A stretch of 64,000 nt of DNA from Austropuccinia psidii (GCA_023105745.1 JALGQZ010000009.1:30606107-30670106), one strand, 5' to 3'; positions 1 through 12,603 are shown, numbered from the stretch's first letter. Program-made: numbers and translations. The notes: generated from the letters alone by a model not told the origin.

Positions 1-539
1 CCTTCCTGTACACCAAAATCTAACTTACCTCGGAAGATACCTTTTTTGTATTACCTATACTTTTTTCCACAGTTTTCTTCCCCCCATTACTTTTCTCAAA
101 ATTTAGAGTCCACCTGAAACACCACTTTTTGCCACACAAAGTGGCAAAATACTTTTTTTCCTCACCCCATAATCCAGCCTTCTTTATAATTCACCAGATT
201 AATTATTAGGCTGAGTTTTATTTACTTGGATCCATCATTGATGCACTGGAAACATATGTTTATTCAAAGAAAAAGAAATCTCTGGGAAAATAAAAGAGTG
301 GAAATCTGACCAAAGAAGATGAATATTGCCTTTATAATCAAGGAAATATAATTGAAGAGCATCTTCTTAGCAAATTCATAGAAACAAATCATAACCACAG
401 GGAGAAAATTATGATCAGCAAGTGAAAATTTGATCCCCTGGCGCAAATTGTTGATAAATTTGCACAAACTTTTTAATCTCATAAATTGAAGCAATAACTC
501 AAAGGAACAGAATTACAAAAAAAATGAAGAAAAAATGGT
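1..539. other. AT-rich DNA, no gene seen
   Basis: Only short open frames with no recognisable domain occur here. It may be the left flank of the pogo-type relic that follows, but I could not identify a terminal inverted repeat. Confidence 0.4.
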
Positions 540-1690
540 TCCAAATTCAAGCTCTCAAGTTTCAAACCTTACACAAAAAAACAATTCTGGACTTATCCCA
601 CAGGAATGGAAAGAAGCAAGATCAAACATTTGAGTAATTCAAAACCTTTTACCCCCGCCTGGCTTTGAAGAAGCCAGGAATTTCTGTTTGTTTTAAAAAT
701 GAGTCAAAGATAAATACCAAATACCAAGCCCATTTTTCCTGAAAAAAATTATTTTTGGTTGCTCTCAAACACATCAAATACAATGAGATCATGGAAGAGT
801 GGTTCCAGAAATCATTTTAACGAGGGATGTCCTTTGGGCAAAATTGAAGGACTTTTCCCAATTTCTTTGAATACCCAGAAAGAGTTGGATAAGCTTTTCA
901 AAAAGATGGGCTTATTCCATTGAGAATAGGAGTAACCTACAAGATTACAAGAATAATGGCGAAGCTAATTCAGTAGACCTTACAGAAGTCACAAATGATC
1001 CTGGATTACTTTCCCCAATTCTGGAAAAGTGAAATGTATGAGATATCTTTAGCATGGATTAAACTGGGATATTCCATGCGGAATTCAAGTCTAAATATTT
1101 AAATGGCCAGAAAGTTTGAATTCCTAACTTTTAGATTCTTGATCAGAGTTCCCCTGATAAATGTCTATCTTATAATTAATTAAAAGGGACTAAGTCAAAG
1201 AAGCACTTATGACAATCTCATTGATTTTAAATTCAACTGGGATAAAATTGCTACCATTGCTGTTCGTTGGTAAATTTAATTTCGATGCTTTTTCTAGAAG
1301 AATTATTACTTTTATCTTGGATACTAGTACTATCATAATATAGAAGCATTGAAAACATCAAAAATATTCCAAAATTGGATCAAAGAATGAAATAACATCC
1401 TTTGAGAGAAAAAATGGAAAATAGCTTTTCTCTTAGACAGCTTCAAAGAACACAATTCACCTCAAGGGTCACTTTCAAAAATTAAAAATAATTTCAGTCC
1501 CAATCTAACAGTGCATTATTCTCCACTCAATTCTGGAATCATTCAAGCCCTCAAGGCCCACTATTGCAAGATATTTGTCAGTTTAGAAAATTTGGTACCA
1601 TAACACAATAATTAAATCAAATTATATTCATAATATTGACCAACTCAGTGCAATGTAGCTTTTTCACATTACATGGAATACAATCTCAAA
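540..1690 (+). pseudogene. pogo/Fot1-type DDE transposase relic
   Basis: Decayed transposase of the Tc1/mariner superfamily, pogo branch, which cuts and pastes its own element. Conceptual translation over several frames gives the family blocks in the right order. First a helix-turn-helix-side block reads LFKKMGLFH then NNGEANSVDL (about 890-985). Next is the first catalytic block IFSMD-x-TGIF (about 1,041-1,075; family form NMDETG). The second is WKIAFLLDSFKEH (about 1,411-1,450; family form LLLDN). Last comes PLNSGIIQALKAHY (about 1,523-1,575; family form QPLDxGIIxxFKxxY), where the third catalytic Asp reads as Asn. Several stops and frame changes separate the blocks, so the protein is dead. 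Terminal repeats were not found, so element limits are unknown. The order and spacing of blocks, not any one of them, support the call. Confidence 0.72.
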
Positions 1691-4157
1691 GTGAACAATT
1701 TTCAACTGGTGGTCTCACTCAAATATTATTTCAGAAGTTGATTAAATACCAATTTGTAATGGGATCCTCGAATCTGTAGGTCTATTGGAAGAAAGAATTG
1801 AACATTTTGAAACACTTGGCTTACTTAAAAACCAAAATCAAATACCTAAATCAAAGTTTCTCAATCCATCAAATGAAAATTAACACAATACATTATCAAC
1901 CTCCAAAATCTTTGAACAAAGGTATTCCTTCACTCAAGAGAAAGTGGAAGTCAAATTTAAAGAAAAGTCTCTTCCAATTCCTCAACTATGTGAATTACAA
2001 AAGGAAATAAGCTTTTTTTGAGATATTTACCTACTTTTTCATCCAACAAGGCTAATTAACTGAGTGAGAACTTGGAGGATATCAACCTTTTTCTTGATTG
2101 AAAATCTCACAATAGTCGCAAAAAAACCCCTCTGTTGGATTATCCATATTTTAATTAGCTTTCAAGCTTCTGATACCATCATCTGTTACAGCTTTTTGCC
2201 TGCTGTGTTCTACTTGGCTTATTTGATACATGGTTTGGAATTGATAGAATGATATAAAACATCACTTTTGTAATAAACTAGATTGTTTTGAAAGAGTATA
2301 TGGGTCTCGTGATATTACTTTGGACAGGTTAGCGACTTCAAATTGCCAATATTGAGTGTGGCTTTTGCAAGATCAAAATCCAGAACTTGTCAAATAGCAT
2401 GCAAAAATGTGACTACCAACAGGTATTGCTTTTTGCAAATTTTACTGTACCACATTTGGGAAATACGGAACACCAGCCTCTCACTAGTACTAACAATCAC
2501 TAATTATCATTATTAGAGGCTGTTACTTTCCTTTTGTATCATTCTTATATTTCATACTTGTAGTATTAACTTCATTTACATTATCTCATGGATCCATCAT
2601 GACAATGACAAGATATCTAGCCTAATATAGCTCCTTTTCAAACTAATATGAGAATTATTTTGAATTATAATTCTATTTTAAAATGATAATCATAAAGAAT
2701 CACTAACTGATACTTCAAAAAACTCTCATAATTGGAAAAAACAATAGACCATATTTTCAACAGAGCCTTGAGATAAAAGTAGGGAAGTATGTTGAATTTG
2801 GGGATTCAAAAATCAAGAGTAGAGAAGATATCAGAAATACAAATGCTTTTAGTTAAAACACTTTTCTAATAGTAATATTATTTGTTTCAGGTCTTTTAAT
2901 AAGATAAAAATCTCAAGACCCCTAACAGAGACTTTCATAATTAATATTATTGAGTATTCTAAGATTTGAATATTCAAGTGATGAGAAGATGTTATTTTTT
3001 GGGAAAAGGCCAATCACCAATGGGTCCTTTTAAGCCTTCCAAATATCCTTCAGAGTCCTGTAAGGTATCCATCTTAAAAATAAATTGATTTAAAATGAAT
3101 GACAACATTTTCATCTATTTACAAGCCTCTTGATGGTTCAAAAATCATGAATTTTATGCTTTAAATTGTCCTTTATTCAAATATATCAATTATCCCCTTG
3201 AGCTTATTTACCTTCTTGGGAATCAAATAGCAGGTTTTATCTTCTAGATACTCTTGAAGATCTTGTCTTTAAGATAAAATGTCCAAAAATGGACTACAAG
3301 TAAGAATTTAAATTGAGCTTGAGAAATTAAAAATATTCATTTTTCCAGTTGAGGAATTGCTCTTCCTAAATTTTTGAAGAAAAATTTAGCGCTATTAATC
3401 ATAATTTTAATTTTCATCAATTTTTGAAGTGTAAATAACAGCCTTTTTCCAAGACTTATTTTCATATATACTATTTGCAAAAATTCTTTTTGTTAAATTA
3501 TTTTTGTATCTCAATGAAAAATAATTAATATTTTACACAGCAGCTAGTGTCTTAGGTGCTCATTACCTTTTTGTCACATCAAAATAGTAGCTTGTTTTCT
3601 GTTTTCTCATTTTTCAGTAGGACTAAACCTCAGTAACTGAGCTCCAAAAACTCTTTTTAATTAATTATCAAGCTATAAGCTACCATGTATCGCTGCTTTG
3701 AGGCCTTCTATTTGCACAAAGGCTCAAAACTGTGGGGGCCCTTAATTTCTCCACTGGTATTTTTCCCCCTTAAAAATTTTCTTCCTAAAATAATGAATTA
3801 TTTCCTTAAGCTGCCTATTCAGTATAGGAACATGAAACTGTATGTACTAGAATCAAATTTTCAAATGTAAATGAATATATTACACTAATACCAATGGAAA
3901 TGTAATATTTAGGTTCTTCAATACCATTTTCTCTTTGTAAAGAGTCAAAATACATTAATAAATTGAAATTCTTTCCTGTGGTATTGATTATGAGCTGTTT
4001 AATTATTTTCCATTTCAATACCCCATGGAGACATATTTATCTGATACACCTTATGGAAATACCATAGGTGAATATTTTGAGTGAAATCCAAATCTTCCCT
4101 TAATCTCATGAGCTTACTTACTCAAAAAGATTACTATTTTATTTGTAAAAAATGCTC
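1691..4157. other. AT-rich DNA, no gene seen
   Basis: Open frames of 60-70 codons at 1,798-2,010 (+), 2,064-2,252 (+), 3,685-3,870 (+) and 3,815-4,018 (-) show no domain and are what chance gives in DNA of this composition. The first part may hold the C-terminal tail of the pogo relic. Confidence 0.4.
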
Positions 4158-4162
4158 AATAT
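4158..4162. repeat. target-site duplication AATAT (left copy)
   Basis: AATAT directly before the left LTR is repeated at 14,537-14,541 directly after the right LTR. Five base pairs is typical of Ty3/gypsy integration, and it fixes both ends of the element. Confidence 0.9.
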
Positions 4163-6084
4163 TGTGAGCCTTGAGGTATATTTTACATACCCAAATAGGC
4201 CACAATTATCTTAAAAAGAAATTTTGAATTATGCACAACTCATAAGTCATGCATATATCCAAAATTCATCATTTTCAATTTCAGAAAAGATGAATAACTT
4301 TTTATTAAGTAAGTAAATCCATGGATTTAAGACCAGATTTGGATTCTACACAAAAATTCACCTAGGGTAGCCCCATAGAGTGAATAAGCTCAATTTAAGT
4401 ATTTGAGGTGGTAAAATCGAAAATACTTCAATACCACATCATTAATACCACATAAAAGATCCGTGAAAATTTTTGTTTTTCTTGATTTTAAGCCAAAATA
4501 ATGGGAAAGTGAGAAATCCCATGTTACATATACACTAAAAATAGTGTTATGCATGTTTTGAGCACTTAATATATTGGTATTCTTACATGGACTTTTGGTA
4601 CACCCATAGTGGATATCTCACTTGAAGCTTAATTTTCTATTTTTATGTGAAAAATAAGTAAGGGGGACAAAAGACATCAAAGAGAGCCAGGGTACCCAAC
4701 TTCTGAGGCCTCAGAGGCGTGGATAGCTCCAGAGCATGGATCCATGGCTCATCTTGGCCCAATTGGTAAACTAAAACTCTTTGGGAACTTGGTTACCAAG
4801 TTACACCTACTGTAATCATAAGAAAATAGCAAATAACCTGCTATTTTGACTTGCCAAGGAGGTAATGAGCTACTTAGACTCCTGTAACCACGTCAATTCT
4901 TGATGAATTTCCATGACTAGACCCTAAAAGAGTAATTAAAACCCTTTTGGGACATATATTCATTGATTTACCTCATAGCAACCAGCAAAATACTCCTATT
5001 TGCAATTCTACGTAGAAATGAGGTAAAAACTTCAAAAATTCATTAAAGATACAATTCTTCATGAATCTTTCTGAAGATTTCAGGACTAATAGAGAACTGT
5101 ATTATCAATGGTACAACCAAAAAGAATTATGGTTTTACTAGTAAAATTAAGAGTTTTACTTACAGTCCATTTTTGACCATTCTACGTGAAACACTGAATC
5201 TTCAAAAATTCACAGTAATTACAACCTGTGATGAAATTGGCAATAACATTGATAACTTTGAGAAATCAATGATTATTTTAGAATAAAAGAAGATTTACAG
5301 ATGTTACTCCTTTTATTCTTAACCATATTGGGGTTGGTAGTCACGTAAAAGCATCAATTAAGTAATTATGATAATCTTACGTGACAACTGATGATGCAAT
5401 CAATAATCCAAAAGGGTTTATTGTTTTCTCACTCACTGGTTTTTCAGTTTGCTCCATGGCACACCTCTGTGAGCTGTTGTTGACTTAAAAGAGGCCTCCT
5501 CTTGCTGTTTTTTCCAAGAATCATCTTATCAATTTATTAAATCATTATTACCAACAAGTGAGTATTAGTTACAGCTATTCTTAAGTGTTTTAAATCTTTC
5601 AGAATCAACCAGAAAGACGTGAAATCATAGAATCCAACTATATATTGTTGTAATACTGTTATAAATCCTTTTGATCCCTTAAATCCACAATTCCACGTCA
5701 AATTTCTCTACTTTTATCTATCAATAAGCTCTTTGGAGTATTAGTGAGTCATTTATCTTTAATTCTTAAAGTTTTTCTCTAGTAATAGTTTTCTTCAAGA
5801 ATTATCTTTATAATTATTCTTGTAAAAGATAATTATATATTAAAATAATTTTATTATTTTAATAAAAGAAGTTTTTATTATTAAATTCTTCTTGTAATTC
5901 ATTCTTGTAGACAATTACTGCTCACTGTTATAATCACTAGTAGTGTATAACACGTGAAAGAAATAATTTTATAATTATTTGATTGTGGTTATAATAATTT
6001 TTTTATTATTATATTTCATAAGAACAGACATGGTACTGTTGATTAATAGTAATATTATCATCAGTTTTATAGTCAAATCTTACA
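4163..6084 (+). repeat. 5' LTR of the Ty3/gypsy element
   Basis: 1,922 bp, starting TG and ending CA, and aligned over its full length to 12,616-14,536. This is long for an LTR. It should carry the promoter and the polyadenylation signal, but I could not pick out either with confidence in such AT-rich DNA. Confidence 0.95.
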
Positions 6085-6086
6085 TT

Positions 6087-6100
6087 TGGGGGCCTGGCCG
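6087..6100 (+). promoter_or_regulatory. primer binding site of the gypsy element
   Basis: TGGGGGCCTGGCCG starts two bases after the LTR end. A TGG start pairs with the universal CCA 3' end of tRNA, and the following G-run would pair with an acceptor stem ending in CCCCCA, as in proline-type primers. Which tRNA is used is inference. Confidence 0.6.
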
Positions 6101-6175
6101 TGATTGTAACCAGAGTTTTGGATATAATCATACTCTAGACTTCATTTTTGTGTTCTAAAAAACCACCATACCTAC

Positions 6176-6202
6176 CAAATCTTACATTTGGGGGCCTGGC
6201 CG
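6176..6202 (+). repeat. second copy of the LTR-end plus primer-site sequence
   Basis: A 27-bp exact repeat of 6,074-6,100, displaced by 102 bp. It contains the last 11 bases of the LTR and 16 bases of the primer site. The 75 bp between the two copies are not repeated. Confidence 0.9.
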
Positions 6203-6570
6203 TTTTTTTTGAACCTTGTACCCTTAATTAATATATTTTTAAGCTCTAAAATATATTAATTTAATATTTTTTTCTTTCATTTTAAAGTTAAAATAATTCT
6301 TATTTTTGAAATTGTTTTGGAAATCTTTTTCATTGAGGAATTTGGTTTAATTTTATACTGTTTTACACGTGGCTTTTTCACATCCAAAAACTTATAAAAT
6401 TATTCTTTAAGTTACTCTGAATTAATTTTCATTCAAAATCTTAAATTTTAATTTTTTTTTCTTTAAAAAGAATAATTTTTTAATATTAAAAAATATAAAA
6501 CTTATAAAAAATCTTTAAAAATATTTTAAATAGTATAAAAAATAATTTTTTCTCTTTTATAATTTTTCTA

Positions 6571-6715
6571 GTGTCTTTAATCAAATACTGTGCAGCTGGC
6601 AACAGACTCAGTAAAAGATATATCACTAGTCCAGAATCTGAAGACAGTATTGAGGTGCAGATTGCTAAAAGAGGCACCTTATTTAACTCAGAAAAAGCTA
6701 AATTACCACCAAAAG
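6571..6715 (+). other. possible coding or leader exon upstream of gag
   Basis: After an AT-rich stretch ending TTTTTCTAG (a plausible 3' splice site, about 6,570), an open stretch of ordinary composition codes for about 48 residues (ends KLPPKG) and stops being protein-like at AAAG/GTGTGT near 6,715, a plausible 5' splice site. A candidate acceptor (ACCAG) at 6,776-6,780 would join it in phase to the alternative-frame start at 6,783. Splicing is inferred from sequence only. Alternatively it is a short upstream ORF (6,571-6,759). Confidence 0.35.
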
Positions 6716-6760
6716 GTGTGTATTTTATCTTATATTTTCACCTTTTATCCTTAAATTGAC

Positions 6761-9700
6761 GTGAAAATGGTGCATACCAGAAATGGAAGCAACTATTCAG
6801 TCCAACCAGATGGATGTGGACAAAGAAGAGGCAAGACCAAATCCAGAAGTGCCAAGTCTTCCACAAGAAAGACACATTTGGAGGATGCCAGAGTTGCCCC
6901 CCATTCCCCAAGGTCTGTACCAACAGATTTTGACGTGAATTCTGAGCCTGCACTAATTTATGACAATATTTCCAGGGCTGAACCATTTCCAAGTGGCAGC
7001 AATAGAAATATATCAGAGCCAATACAGAAATTGGTTCAGAGCAGCCAAAGAGGAGGAGTGGGAAATCTGCCCAAGCCTTTGGCAGGGGGCCATGAACTCC
7101 TACTTACACATCAAGAGCTTTCTGGGTCAGGAGAAGACCATAGAACTCTTAGGAGGTTGGAGCCCCCTGTCTTGCAAAGACAAGGTCAAAAAGATAAAGA
7201 ATTGGTTGAAGAACCAAAGTCTTTTATCCATAGACCAGAAGAAAGAGTTGGAAATGACTCCAGCTTTGGAGACAGAAGCCCCAGTGGCATCTACCAGCTC
7301 AAAACCAGCTCCAGACACGTCCAAAGACAAGCCCAAAGGACCTCAGAAGAAGCAGAGAGGTCCCAAGAACCATCAAGGAAAGGGCAAAGGCAAAGCCAAT
7401 TGGCACAGACCTTACCCACAAGGGTACAGGATCCCCAAATTGAAGCCTTCAGCTGTGGACAGTGTATTCAATATGGCCAGAACTCTCATGGAATTCACAG
7501 CCAAGGAGCAGGAAAGGATGAACAGGACTTTTCCACGCAAATAACTGATGTACAAAGAAGCATTAATGTAGAAATTGGCAAACTTGATTCAGAGTTAAAG
7601 CAAATTACATCAGACATAATTGAGTTAAAGAAAAATGACAAAAAACATTTTGAATGGCATCAATTGACAACTGTCACCCTTGATTCAATTGGCAATGCTT
7701 GTGAAAGAATTGAGAACCAATGTCAAGCTCAGAATAATGACATAGAAGATCTTTCCATTTTTAAAGTAAATGATAGACTTAAAACTCTTGAAGACCATGT
7801 CTTACAAATAGTTGAGAATACCAATCACTTTGCTATACATTTAGCAAAAAGTGACAGTGAAAGACAGAAGCTGAAGAATGAAATAATTGCAAGTGTGGAA
7901 CAAATTCATAAGAATCATGAACCACATATGCCCAGACATTCTACACCTTTAACTGAAGAAAAACTTTCTGTGAAAGAAAGTTTGACCCCATTCTTAGGAG
8001 AAAATACCTACTCTACAAGAGATATTCCCAAGATATAAGAATGGCCAACATTCTCTGGTGAAGGAGAATACAACCATATTGAATTCATCAGGACTATTGA
8101 TATGTTACAAGAGGACTTCAATATACCTGATGAAATCATAGTGGGGAAATTACATTGTTTGTTTACCAGAACTGCAAAGAAATGGTATTACAAAATGAGG
8201 ATTGATCATGGTAAACATGACTGGTCTTGGTGGAAATCTGAAGTGATTACCAAATGGGCCAATAATTCTTAATTGTTTAAAATGGAAAATGCTTTTGAAA
8301 GTTCCATTTTTAACTCAGAAAAAGACAAACCACTTACTTGGTTCTTCAAACAAAAAGACAGATTATCTGCTTTACACCCAGATATGTCTGACACTATGAT
8401 TAATATGAAAATATTAAGAAAGTGTGGAGGAGAACTGGAACATGCTATCAAAAGCAGATGTGTGGAACCCTGTTCAACATAGGACTACATTAATGCTATG
8501 GAAGATATCATTACCAGAACAGGAATTGGTAAGACTTGGATTAGAAACCCAATAGAGTCCAAAATAGTCTCAAAGATTCCTAGAGAGGAAAGAAGACCAG
8601 AAAGACCTGTCTTGAAGTGTCATAAATGTGGAATTACTTCACATTTAGCCAACACTTGCCCTAAGAAGACAAAGATCAATGAAGTTCAAGTCATTGAAGA
8701 AATTCAGTGTACTGAAGAGAAAGAAGAGTCTGATCAAGATTCTGCAGTCTCTGAAGATACACCAGTGGAGGACTATCCCATTGAAAACATTTCAGCTTTC
8801 TTTGAGGTCACAGAAGTCCATACCCACTTGCCACAGTACAGTGAGGATTGCTGCAACCTGATCAATATCCAAGATGCCAGAATGTGTAAGACAAAACCTG
8901 CTAGAGGAAAGGGTTATACTGCTGGGGCATCCTGTATCACATCAGTTCTGATGAGTGATATTGAAGCCAAAGTAAATTTGGATACAGGGGCATTTTGCAC
9001 TTGTGTGGGCAAAGATTATCTCCAAATTATACTTCCTGAATGGAAAAACCATCTATTACCAATAGAAGGTGTACAATTCAGTAGTGCCAGTAACAATATG
9101 TACCCCTTGGGCATATTGGACACTAATATTGTATTCCCACATCCAGCAGGAAGTGTAAGAATGAAAACTGAGATTGTAGTAATGGATAATTGCACATCTC
9201 AGCACATCATTCTTGGAAATGATTACTTGAATATTTATGGTATTGATATAAATAACCATAAAGACAGATATTTCACAATTGGAGATAACAAAAGACAAAA
9301 ATTTGCTTTCTCCAATATGCCAAAACAGATATCTGTAGTATCTTCTGTCAAAGATACTTACAAAGATGAATTTGTGACCAATCAACTTTTTGAAGCACAA
9401 ATTAATCAATCATTGTCACCAAAGATGAGGAATGAACTTATTAATGTGTTATACACATATAAAAATGCATTTGCCTCTGATAATGAACCATTAGGCGCTA
9501 TAAGAGGACATGAAGTTGAGATTACCCTTAACATTGACAGACCATATCCTCCAGTACTTAGGAGACCAGCTTATCCAGCCAGTCCTAGAGCTAGAGAAGC
9601 CTTGGAAAAACATATCCAAGAGTTGATCCAACTTGGTGTGCTAAGGAAAGTAGGCCATAATGAGGAAGTTGAAGTGACAACACCTGTTATTATTTCATGG

Positions 9701-12475
9701 CATAATGATAAGTCAAGAATGGTTGGAGATTTCAGAGCATTGAATACCTACACAGTTCTAGATAGGTATCCAATCCCTAGAATTCAAGAAACCTTGACTC
9801 AATTGTCTAAAGCCAAGTATATAACATCAATGGATTCATTGAAAGGCTTCCATCAAAATGTTTTGACGCCTAAAGCTAAGAAATTACTTAGAATTATCAC
9901 TCACTGTGGTATTTTTCAGTATCTTAGAATGCCATTTGGCATTAAAAATGCTCCATCCCATTATCAAAGGATGATGAACACCATCTTTCCTACAGAATTG
10001 TCTGAAGGATGGCTTATCATTTATATTGATAATATTATCATATGTTCTGATTCATGGTCTTTGCACCTTGAGAGACTTGCAAGAGTACTTCATAAAGTTG
10101 CAGAAGTGAACATGAAAATTTCACTTAAGAAATGCAATTTTGGTTTTGAAGAACTCAAACCATTAGGACATATTGTTTCTGGTTTAAGCTTGGGTATTGA
10201 CAAAAACAAAGTATCAGCAGTGTTACTTAAACCAATACCCCAGAATAAAAAATAAATGATGTCTTTTCTTGGGTTTGCCAGTTACTATAGGCAACACTTG
10301 AAAGACTTTGCAATTCTAGCCAAGTCACTTTATAGAATCTGTGATCAACAGACTGTATTTGAGATGACACAGGAGAGAATTAGGGCTTATGAGAAGATAA
10401 GGACAGCCCTTACAGAAGCACCTTTGCTCCTCATGCCTGAATGGAATATTCCTTTTAAGTTGTACATTGATGCATGTGGAGATGGACTAGGAGCAGCCCT
10501 ACATCAAGTCCAGATTATTGATGACAAACCTACAGAAGGACCAGTTTGTTATATCTCAAGACAAATCAAACCAACAGAAGCCAGATATGGTGCAAGCCAA
10601 ATGGAGTGCTTATGTTTGGTATGGGCACTTGAGAAACTACACTATTATCTTGATGGCAGTGTTTTTGAAGTGATAACTGCCTGTAATTCCGTGAAATCAC
10701 TTCTTAACATGAAAACTCCCAACAGACATATGTTGAGATGGCAAATAGCCATTCAAGAATATAGAGGAAACATGACTATAGTTCATAAAGCAGGAAACAT
10801 TCACAAGAATGCTGATGGACTTAGTAGGTGGGCACTAGCCAACACTCCTGATAACCCAGCTTATGTACCTTTGGAAGCAGAACCACAGATTCCAATTGAA
10901 GGCATTAACATAAAAGATATTGGGACTGAATTCTTTGAAGAAGTCAGAGAATCTTATAAGCAAGACAAGAATTGCCATATCTTGACTTCTTTATTAGATA
11001 AAGACTGCAAGGATACATCTTTAGTTAATGCACTTGATGAAGTTTGGAAAAATTCCTATTCTGAAGGAAGATTTCACTTGTTTGATGGGATCATTTACCA
11101 CAGAACAAAACATTCTTGTGTTATGACATTGTGCAGTAGATTACTTATCAATACCATTCTTCATGAATGTCATGATAGTATCTACTCTGGACACCTGTCA
11201 GAAGACAGAACATTTGAAAAAGTAAAGAACTGTGCATGGTGGCCATGTTGGAGAGAAGAAACCATTGAATATTGCCATACCTGTGATAGATGCCAGAAAG
11301 CAAACAGAAGTACAGGCAAGAAATTTGGACTTATGATCCATATTCAAGAACCAAAATCCCCTTGGGAAGTTGTTCACATGGATTGGGTCACAGCACTTCC
11401 TCCAAGTGGTGACAAAAGTTATAATGCTTGTTTAGTCATAGTAGACAGATATAGCAAAACTCCCATATTCTTACCATGTCATAAAGATGACACTGCTATG
11501 GATACAGCTCTTCTTTTATGGAGTAGAGTTATTTCTCATACAGGATTATTTAAGAATATCATAATTTACAGAGATCCCAAATTCACATCTGCACTTTGGA
11601 CCAATCTTCATAGATTGTTTGGGACTAAGTTATCATTCTCTACAGCATATCACCCTCAAACAGATGGGCTAGCAGAGAGGATGATTCAGACTTTAGAAGA
11701 CATGATCAGGAGATTCTGTGCTTATGGATTAGAATTCAAAGACTCAGATGGCTTTACCCATGACTGGTGCACTCTGATACCTGCATTAGAATTGGCATAC
11801 AAGACATGAGTCCATTCTTCCACAGGACAAACTCCTGCTATGTTAGAGAAAGGATGGAATCCAAGACTCCCAGCAGACACACTGAGGAAAGACTTGATTG
11901 ACATTCATCCTACAGCTTCCAGCTTCAAGATAATGCTTGATAAAGTGAAACATCATGCAAAACAAAGTATGGATGATGCTTTTGATTATGCAAAACAGAA
12001 GTGGGACAAGAGTCATAAAGTACCAGACTTCAAAGTAGGGGACTTAGTTTTAGTTTCAACCTTGAATTTTAATAATATCAAAGGCCCAAAGAAACTTAAA
12101 GATTCTTATGTAGGACCTTTTGTTATTGTTGCTTTACATGGAACCAATGCATTTCAAGTGGAATTGAGTGGTGAATTGGAAAATAAACACCCCACTTTTC
12201 CAGTCAGCTTGTTAAAACCTTATCAACCAGCTGATAAAGAATTGTTTCCTTTAAGAAACCCAACTCCTTTAGCTGTACCACCTGTGGAACAGAATAAAGA
12301 CAAAAAGATAAAGAAAGTCATTAAAGAAAGGAGACTTAGGGGTAAAAATCAAAGAGAATATCTTGTCAGATATAGAAATCCAGTACATGAAGATGAATGG
12401 ATGGCAGAATCAGAAATACCTGACTCAGATAAACTCTTAAGAAGATTTAGACATGAAAGAAGGCCACAAGCCTGA
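6761..12475 (+). pseudogene. Ty3/gypsy gag-pol polyprotein, five nonsense codons
   Basis: One continuous frame of about 1,904 codons with no frameshift, broken by TAA 8,036, TAA 8,270, TAG 8,480, TAA 10,253 and TGA 11,807. It encodes the capsid and the enzymes that copy and integrate the element. Order: Arg/Ser/Gln-rich N-terminus; a probable coiled coil (about 7,545-7,900); capsid-like part; a CCHC knuckle CHKCGITSHLANTC (about 8,620); protease LDTGA (about 8,975); reverse transcriptase (about 9,540-10,100); RNase H (about 10,455-10,830); HHCC plus DDE integrase (about 11,160-11,800); a GPF motif (YVGPF, about 12,110); and a chromodomain-like tail (YLVRYR...DEW, about 12,360-12,400). The RT box reads YIDN instead of YxDD (Asn at 10,031). 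The RNase H third Asp reads Ala (10,679). The second integrase Asp reads Tyr (11,567). The CCHC and protease motifs are intact. Confidence 0.93.
6783..7544 (+). pseudogene. overlapping alternative-frame ORF inside gag, unknown function
   Basis: This frame is +1 relative to gag-pol and lies wholly within it; its ATG is 22 bases after the gag ATG at 6,761. It runs 254 codons, with only a TGA (6,936) and a TAA (6,954). An intact 194-codon part starts at 6,960. The translation looks like a protein: an acidic start (EATIQSNQMDVDKEEARP), then a Pro-rich linker, then a compact Trp-rich segment (WFRAAKEEEWEICPSLWQGA, LLGGWSPLSCKDKVKKIKNW), then a Pro/Ser linker, then a strongly basic tail (KGPQKKQRGPKNHQGKGKGK). 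The tail suggests nucleic-acid binding. The same bases in the gag frame give an R/S/Q-rich, probably disordered stretch. I do not recognise a family. The two stops near 6,940 could be mutations, or the real start could be 6,960. Confidence 0.55.
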
Positions 12476-12603
12476 ATATGTCTATAAATGTGCTTTAAAT
12501 TACTTGATCTGAGTAATGTGAAGAGGTTGGACAGTGAAAATTAACCCCCTTTGGGGCCTCATTCTTTTATCACTAATAAAATTGTAGGACAATTTTATTT
12601 TTT

